A DNA stretch of 64,000 bases, from assembly GCF_024346975.1 (NCBI RefSeq), contig NZ_AP024886.1, positions 434,001 through 498,000 on the forward strand. The letters are read 5' to 3'. Positions 60,605-64,000 of the stretch are shown in pieces (position 1 is the first letter of the stretch; each line of letters starts with the position of its first letter). This DNA comes from Vibrio neonatus. Lineage in GTDB: Bacteria; Pseudomonadota; Gammaproteobacteria; Enterobacterales; Vibrionaceae. The notes below the pieces were generated by a model, which saw nothing but the letters and a program-made list of their open reading frames with translations, ran no database searches and had not been told where the DNA came from. The position numbers and the translations under genes were made by a program.

Positions 60605-61573
60605 TTACGCGACTGCGACTTGAGATAAGATTTCGTCAATCACTCGATCTGAACTTACGCCTTCGGCCAATGCATCATAGGAAAGGATAAGACGATGTCG
60701 AAGTACGCCGTGTACCACTTGCCTGACGTCATCAGGGTCAACAAAGTCTTTACCTTTTAACCACGCCATAGCGCGCGCGCATTTGTCTAGCGCTATGGTT
60801 GCCCTTGGGCTTGAACCTACTGCAATCCAGTTTGCCAGTCCAGAATCTGGGTATTTCTCGGGCTGACGGGTAGCGATAATGATCGACACTAAGTATTTCA
60901 ATACCGCATCACTGCAATAGATCTGTTGAATTTCTTCTCGCGCGGCAAAAATGCAAGCGGGATCAATCGGCTCTGGCTTATATGACGAAGGCTTTTCTTC
61001 TCCGCGCACCATCTTGATAATTTGTTCTTCTGCATCCGCGTCTGGATAGTCCAAATTGATTTTCATTATGAAGCGATCCATCTGTGCTTCTGGAAGCGGG
61101 TAAGTCCCTTCTTGCTCTACTGGGTTTTGGGTGGCAAGGACCATAAACAAATCAGGCAACTGGTAAGTTTTGCCGGCTACGGTGATTTGACGCTCTTCCA
61201 TTGCCTCTAGTAACGCCGCTTGCACCTTAGCGGGAGAGCGGTTGATTTCATCGGCAAGCAGTAAATTATTAAACACTGGGCCAGGTTGAAAGGTGAGGGT
61301 AGGTTTACCATCGACATCCTGATACACCTCTGTGCCGGTCACGTCAGATGGAAGCAGATCAGGTGTAAATTGAACTCGACCTAGGTCAACGGATAAAGCA
61401 GAAGCCAATGCTTTTATCGAACGAGTCTTAGCCGTTCCAGGTAGCCCCTCAAGCAAAACGTTGCCGTTGGTCAGTAGCGCGACCAACAAGGTATCGACCA
61501 TATGTTGTTGTCCGATGACCGATTGCTCCATCTGCTTCTTAAGTTGCATTACTGATTCTAAATTAGAATTCAT
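60605..61573 (-). CDS. MoxR-family AAA+ ATPase
   Basis: This 322-residue protein has Walker A GLPGTAKT (about 43-50), Walker B LLLADEINR (about 104-112) followed by SPAKVQAALLEAMEERQ, sensor 1 VLATQNP and an EEGTYPLPEAQ-like stretch (VEQEGTYPLPEAQMDRF). A C-terminal lid domain with winged-helix-like end follows. MoxR ATPases act as chaperones that help assemble or activate partner complexes, typically with VWA proteins such as the two encoded downstream. It is the first gene of a seven-gene leftward operon; the promoter should lie in the 308-bp gap upstream. Confidence 0.95.
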   Translation of the reverse strand: MNSNLESVMQLKKQMEQSVIGQQHMVDTLLVALLTNGNVLLEGLPGTAKTRSIKALASALSVDLGRVQFTPDLLPSDVTGTEVYQDVDGKPTLTFQPGPVFNNLLLADEINRSPAKVQAALLEAMEERQITVAGKTYQLPDLFMVLATQNPVEQEGTYPLPEAQMDRFIMKINLDYPDADAEEQIIKMVRGEEKPSSYKPEPIDPACIFAAREEIQQIYCSDAVLKYLVSIIIATRQPEKYPDSGLANWIAVGSSPRATIALDKCARAMAWLKGKDFVDPDDVRQVVHGVLRHRLILSYDALAEGVSSDRVIDEILSQVAVA

Positions 61574-61881
61574 GTCGTCACTCTCTAGCTGTTATAACGT
61601 GAATAAATACAATTAGTTAAAGATAGTTTGTAATTGAGGAAATAGCGGAACATTTTTATTTTAAAAAGTGTGTCTTTATTTCAACGCTTATAAATATAGA
61701 GACTATTATTTGTTATGTAATATGCTTTTGGCGGATATCACATATGAATCAAAGTCAATAGCTTTGCAGGGACCAATCATTAAACTGTGAAACGTGAAAG
61801 GCACAAATCAAGTCAATTTCTAAGGGAAGCATTCGTTGGTTTGAAGTGTTCAATTTAAATGACAAATATAGGAAACCCATC
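61574..61881. other. Divergent intergenic region, MoxR operon (-) and DUF1254 gene (+)
   Basis: About 308 bp, AT-rich, with no ORF supported. It should hold two divergent promoters. AGGAA at 61870-61874 is the ribosome binding site of the + strand gene. No confident operator or structured RNA was seen. Confidence 0.5.
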
Positions 61882-62940
61882 ATGAAAAAACTGGCTCTAA
61901 GTATTGCTCTAGGTCTTAACATTGTTGCACTACCAACGTTTGCGGCTACTGAAGTAGCGACCCTTACTGACTTCTTTAGTGATAAAGGCGAAGTGACCAC
62001 TGAAAAGAACTATGCAATCTACGAAACAGCGCGACAGTATCTGAAAGTTCAAGAAAAGGTGGGCGTGAATAACTTTGAACATAAGCGCGTTCTCACTCCG
62101 ACCGATCAACAACCCGTAGTGCGAATGAACCGAGATACATACTATTCGATGGCCGTTGTTAACGTTTCACAGGGGGCAACGATTACGCTTCCAGAAATTC
62201 CAGAAGGCAAATACATGTCTATGGAAGTGATTACAGAAGATCACCGCATTCAAGCAATGCAATACGGTTCGGGTACTTTTGATCTTTCTACTCATGCTGG
62301 CGACCATGTGTATGTGATTGTTCGTACCGATGCGACATTCACCGAAGATGAAGTGCATGCGATTCAAGATAAAATGACCATTGACGCAAAAGCGAGCGCA
62401 GAATTTAAGGCGCCACAAGTACAAAAAGGCCCTTTTGAAAAGGTAGAAAAAGAGCTGAAAGCAGAGATGCCAACCATATTAAAACGAGATGGTGCTCAGG
62501 CAACTGCAGGTATGTTTACCGATCCGCAAGATGAATCCAAAGAACTATTTACAGAAGAGAAGTATGCGGTAGGTGCTGCAATTGGTTGGGGCGGGGCGCA
62601 ACTGCAAGATAATATTTATGAAGTATCAGGTAACTTCCCAGCAGATACTTGTCACCAAGCGACTTTTGAAGACCCAGAAAATCAGGCGTTTTGGTCAGTA
62701 ACTGTATATAACAAACAAGGCTTTATGTTTAACGATGTGGCAAATGTCAGCTCGAATACGGCGACTAAAAATGCCGATGGTACTTATACTGTGAGCTTCG
62801 GTTGTGGCGATGATGCGCCAAACAATATCGCGACTAAGAACGACTCTGGCGTATTTAACCTAGCGTTCCGTCACTATATGCCAAGCCAAAAGATGCGCGA
62901 TGGCTTCCGAGTATTGCCTTTAGTTAAAGCGGTTAACTAA
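61882..62940 (+). CDS. Secreted DUF1254/DUF1214 domain-containing protein
   Basis: The protein has 352 residues from ATG 61882, with AGGAA upstream and a clean Sec signal peptide (MKKLALSIALGLNIVALPTFA, cleavage after FAA). An earlier in-frame ATG at 61846 would bury the signal and was rejected. The mature protein contains DTYYSMAVVNVSQGATITLPE (DUF1254-like), then PADTCHQATFEDPENQAFWS and VTVYNKQGFMFNDV (DUF1214-like), and ends with MRDGFRVLPLVKAV. Such proteins are periplasmic or secreted and of unknown function. It is monocistronic, followed by a terminator. The single conserved-looking Cys pair (DTCHQ, GCGDD) might form a disulphide. Confidence 0.88.
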   Translation: MKKLALSIALGLNIVALPTFAATEVATLTDFFSDKGEVTTEKNYAIYETARQYLKVQEKVGVNNFEHKRVLTPTDQQPVVRMNRDTYYSMAVVNVSQGATITLPEIPEGKYMSMEVITEDHRIQAMQYGSGTFDLSTHAGDHVYVIVRTDATFTEDEVHAIQDKMTIDAKASAEFKAPQVQKGPFEKVEKELKAEMPTILKRDGAQATAGMFTDPQDESKELFTEEKYAVGAAIGWGGAQLQDNIYEVSGNFPADTCHQATFEDPENQAFWSVTVYNKQGFMFNDVANVSSNTATKNADGTYTVSFGCGDDAPNNIATKNDSGVFNLAFRHYMPSQKMRDGFRVLPLVKAVN

Positions 62941-62999
62941 GTAGAAAAAAAGCACTAGTTTTACATCATTAGTCTATAAATCGGAGTGTTTGTGAATTC

Positions 63000-63034
63000 A
63001 AAGCCCCGTTTCTTATTGAAGCGGGGCTTTGTTA
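63000..63034. terminator. Terminator between the DUF1254 gene and ppsA
   Basis: The stem AAAGCCCCG (63000-63008) with CGGGGCTTT (63022-63030) is perfect and lies between convergent genes, so it may serve both strands. Confidence 0.8.
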
Positions 63035-63065
63035 GGTATTGCATGAAGCGTTCTTATTTATTTAT

Positions 63066-64000
63066 CTACTTATTTACGACGTTACCAAGCTTCAACCATG
63101 TATCGATAACCGTATCTGGGTTTAGTGAAACAGAGCTGATGCCTTGTTCCATTAACCACTTCGCTAGGTCGTCATGATCAGATGGGCCTTGGCCACAAAT
63201 ACCTACGTATTTACCTGCTTTGGTTGCTGCATCGATCGCCATTTTCAGCATCGCTTTCACAGCAGGGTCACGCTCATCGAATAGGTGTGCCACATCACCG
63301 GAATCTCGGTCTAGGCCAAGTGTCAGTTGTGTCATGTCGTTTGAACCGATAGAGAAGCCATCAAAGTACTTCAAGAACTCGTCAGCCAAGATTGCATTCG
63401 ATGGTAGCTCACACATCATGATAACTTTTAGACCTTGCTCGCCACGGCGAAGGTCATACTTAGCCAGAATGTCAATAACCGACGCTGCTTCGCTTGGAGT
63501 GCGAACGAATGGAATCATGATTTCAACGTTTTTAAGCCCCATTTCGTTACGAACGCGTTTGATCGCTTGAGTCTCTAGCTCGAAGCAGTCTTCGAATACC
63601 GGTGAGATGTAACGAGATGCGCCACGGAAGCCCAGCATTGGGTTCTCTTCATGCGGTTCAAACGTTTTACCGCCGACTAGGTTGCTATACTCGTTCGACT
63701 TAAAGTCAGACATACGTACGATTACACGCTTAGGCCAGAACGCAGATGCGATAGTCGCGATGCCTTCTGTCAGTTTGCTTACGTAAAAATCGATTGGATC
63801 TTTGTAGCCGCGGATACGTTCGCTGATTTCTGCTTTTAGCTCGTCAGTTTGGGCATCGAAGTTCAATAGGGCTTTCGGGTGAATACCGATCATCTTGTTG
63901 ATGATGAATTCAAGGCGAGCTAGGCCAACACCTTCGTTGGGGATTTGTGCGAAATCGAAAGCGCGATCTGGGTTACCCACGTTCATCATTACCTTGGCGG
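63066..64000 (-). CDS. ppsA: Phosphoenolpyruvate synthase, C-terminal part (5' end outside window)
   Basis: The frame is open to the right edge, so only about 311 C-terminal residues are present. PpsA makes PEP from pyruvate and ATP in gluconeogenesis. The PEP-utilising TIM-barrel domain is recognisable: [83 protein letters not shown] and the catalytic-Cys segment [17 protein letters not shown]. The ending [14 protein letters not shown] is typical of E. coli-type PpsA. The gene ends with TAG and converges on the DUF1254 gene. Confidence 0.97.
   Translation of the reverse strand, partial: AKVMMNVGNPDRAFDFAQIPNEGVGLARLEFIINKMIGIHPKALLNFDAQTDELKAEISERIRGYKDPIDFYVSKLTEGIATIASAFWPKRVIVRMSDFKSNEYSNLVGGKTFEPHEENPMLGFRGASRYISPVFEDCFELETQAIKRVRNEMGLKNVEIMIPFVRTPSEAASVIDILAKYDLRRGEQGLKVIMMCELPSNAILADEFLKYFDGFSIGSNDMTQLTLGLDRDSGDVAHLFDERDPAVKAMLKMAIDAATKAGKYVGICGQGPSDHDDLAKWLMEQGISSVSLNPDTVIDTWLKLGNVVNK

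Noticed and set aside
61785..61810. CRP-like sequence TGTGAAACGTGAAAGG upstream of the DUF1254 gene
   Set aside because: The second half-site does not match TCACA.
61846..61881. Upstream ATG for the DUF1254 protein
   Set aside because: It would place 12 polar residues before a standard MKK signal peptide; ATG 61882 has its own AGGAA.

Overview
The window looks like a piece of a marine gammaproteobacterial chromosome, most likely Vibrionaceae. The evidence is the sulfate-activation order cysD-cysN-SLC13 permease-cysC, a complete MoxR/VWA (Bat-type) operon, an E. coli-like ppsA, and AT-rich DNA with gammaproteobacterial terminators and ribosome binding sites. The left two thirds (1-41.6 kb) are almost entirely two giant repeat-protein genes. 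No phage, IS element, tRNA, rRNA or CRISPR array was seen.

Region 1 (1-46.8 kb) is a type I secretion/adhesin locus. Two + strand genes encode giant VCBS/Ig-like proteins. The first enters from the left edge (at least 5069 residues). The second is 8628 residues. Both have the same plan: a VCBS tandem array, a conserved hinge with a Pro-rich linker, a large Ig-like tandem region, and an acidic/His-rich C-terminal tail sharing a YLxQLG motif. I see no RTX nonapeptides. Convergent with them is a three-gene minus-strand operon: two ABC exporter proteins and an HlyD-type adaptor. The two ABC proteins are degenerate in complementary ways. One keeps Walker A and the switch His, the other keeps the signature motif, and neither keeps the catalytic Glu. 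This suggests an obligate heterodimer with one composite ATP site. No outer-membrane TolC-like gene and no LapD/LapG-like pair lies in the window.

Region 2 (46.8-48.8 kb) holds a MazG-like all-alpha nucleotide pyrophosphohydrolase gene (+) facing a VirK/YbjX (DUF535) gene (-), with a hairpin terminator between them.

Region 3 (49.0-54.8 kb, minus strand) is the sulfate activation operon cysD-cysN-SLC13/RCK permease-cysC. It is followed by an overlapping DHH/DHHA1 phosphoesterase gene, which may remove the pAp by-product of PAPS reduction.

Region 4 (55.1-61.6 kb, minus strand) is a tightly overlapping operon: MoxR AAA+ ATPase, DUF58, DUF4381, two VWA membrane proteins (BatA/BatB type), a TPR protein and a BatD protein. 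It is presumably an envelope chaperone/stress-tolerance module.

Region 5 (61.9-64 kb) has a secreted DUF1254/DUF1214-type protein (+) and the C-terminal part of phosphoenolpyruvate synthase (-), which runs off the right edge. The most unusual content is the giant-protein pair together with its split, degenerate ABC exporter.
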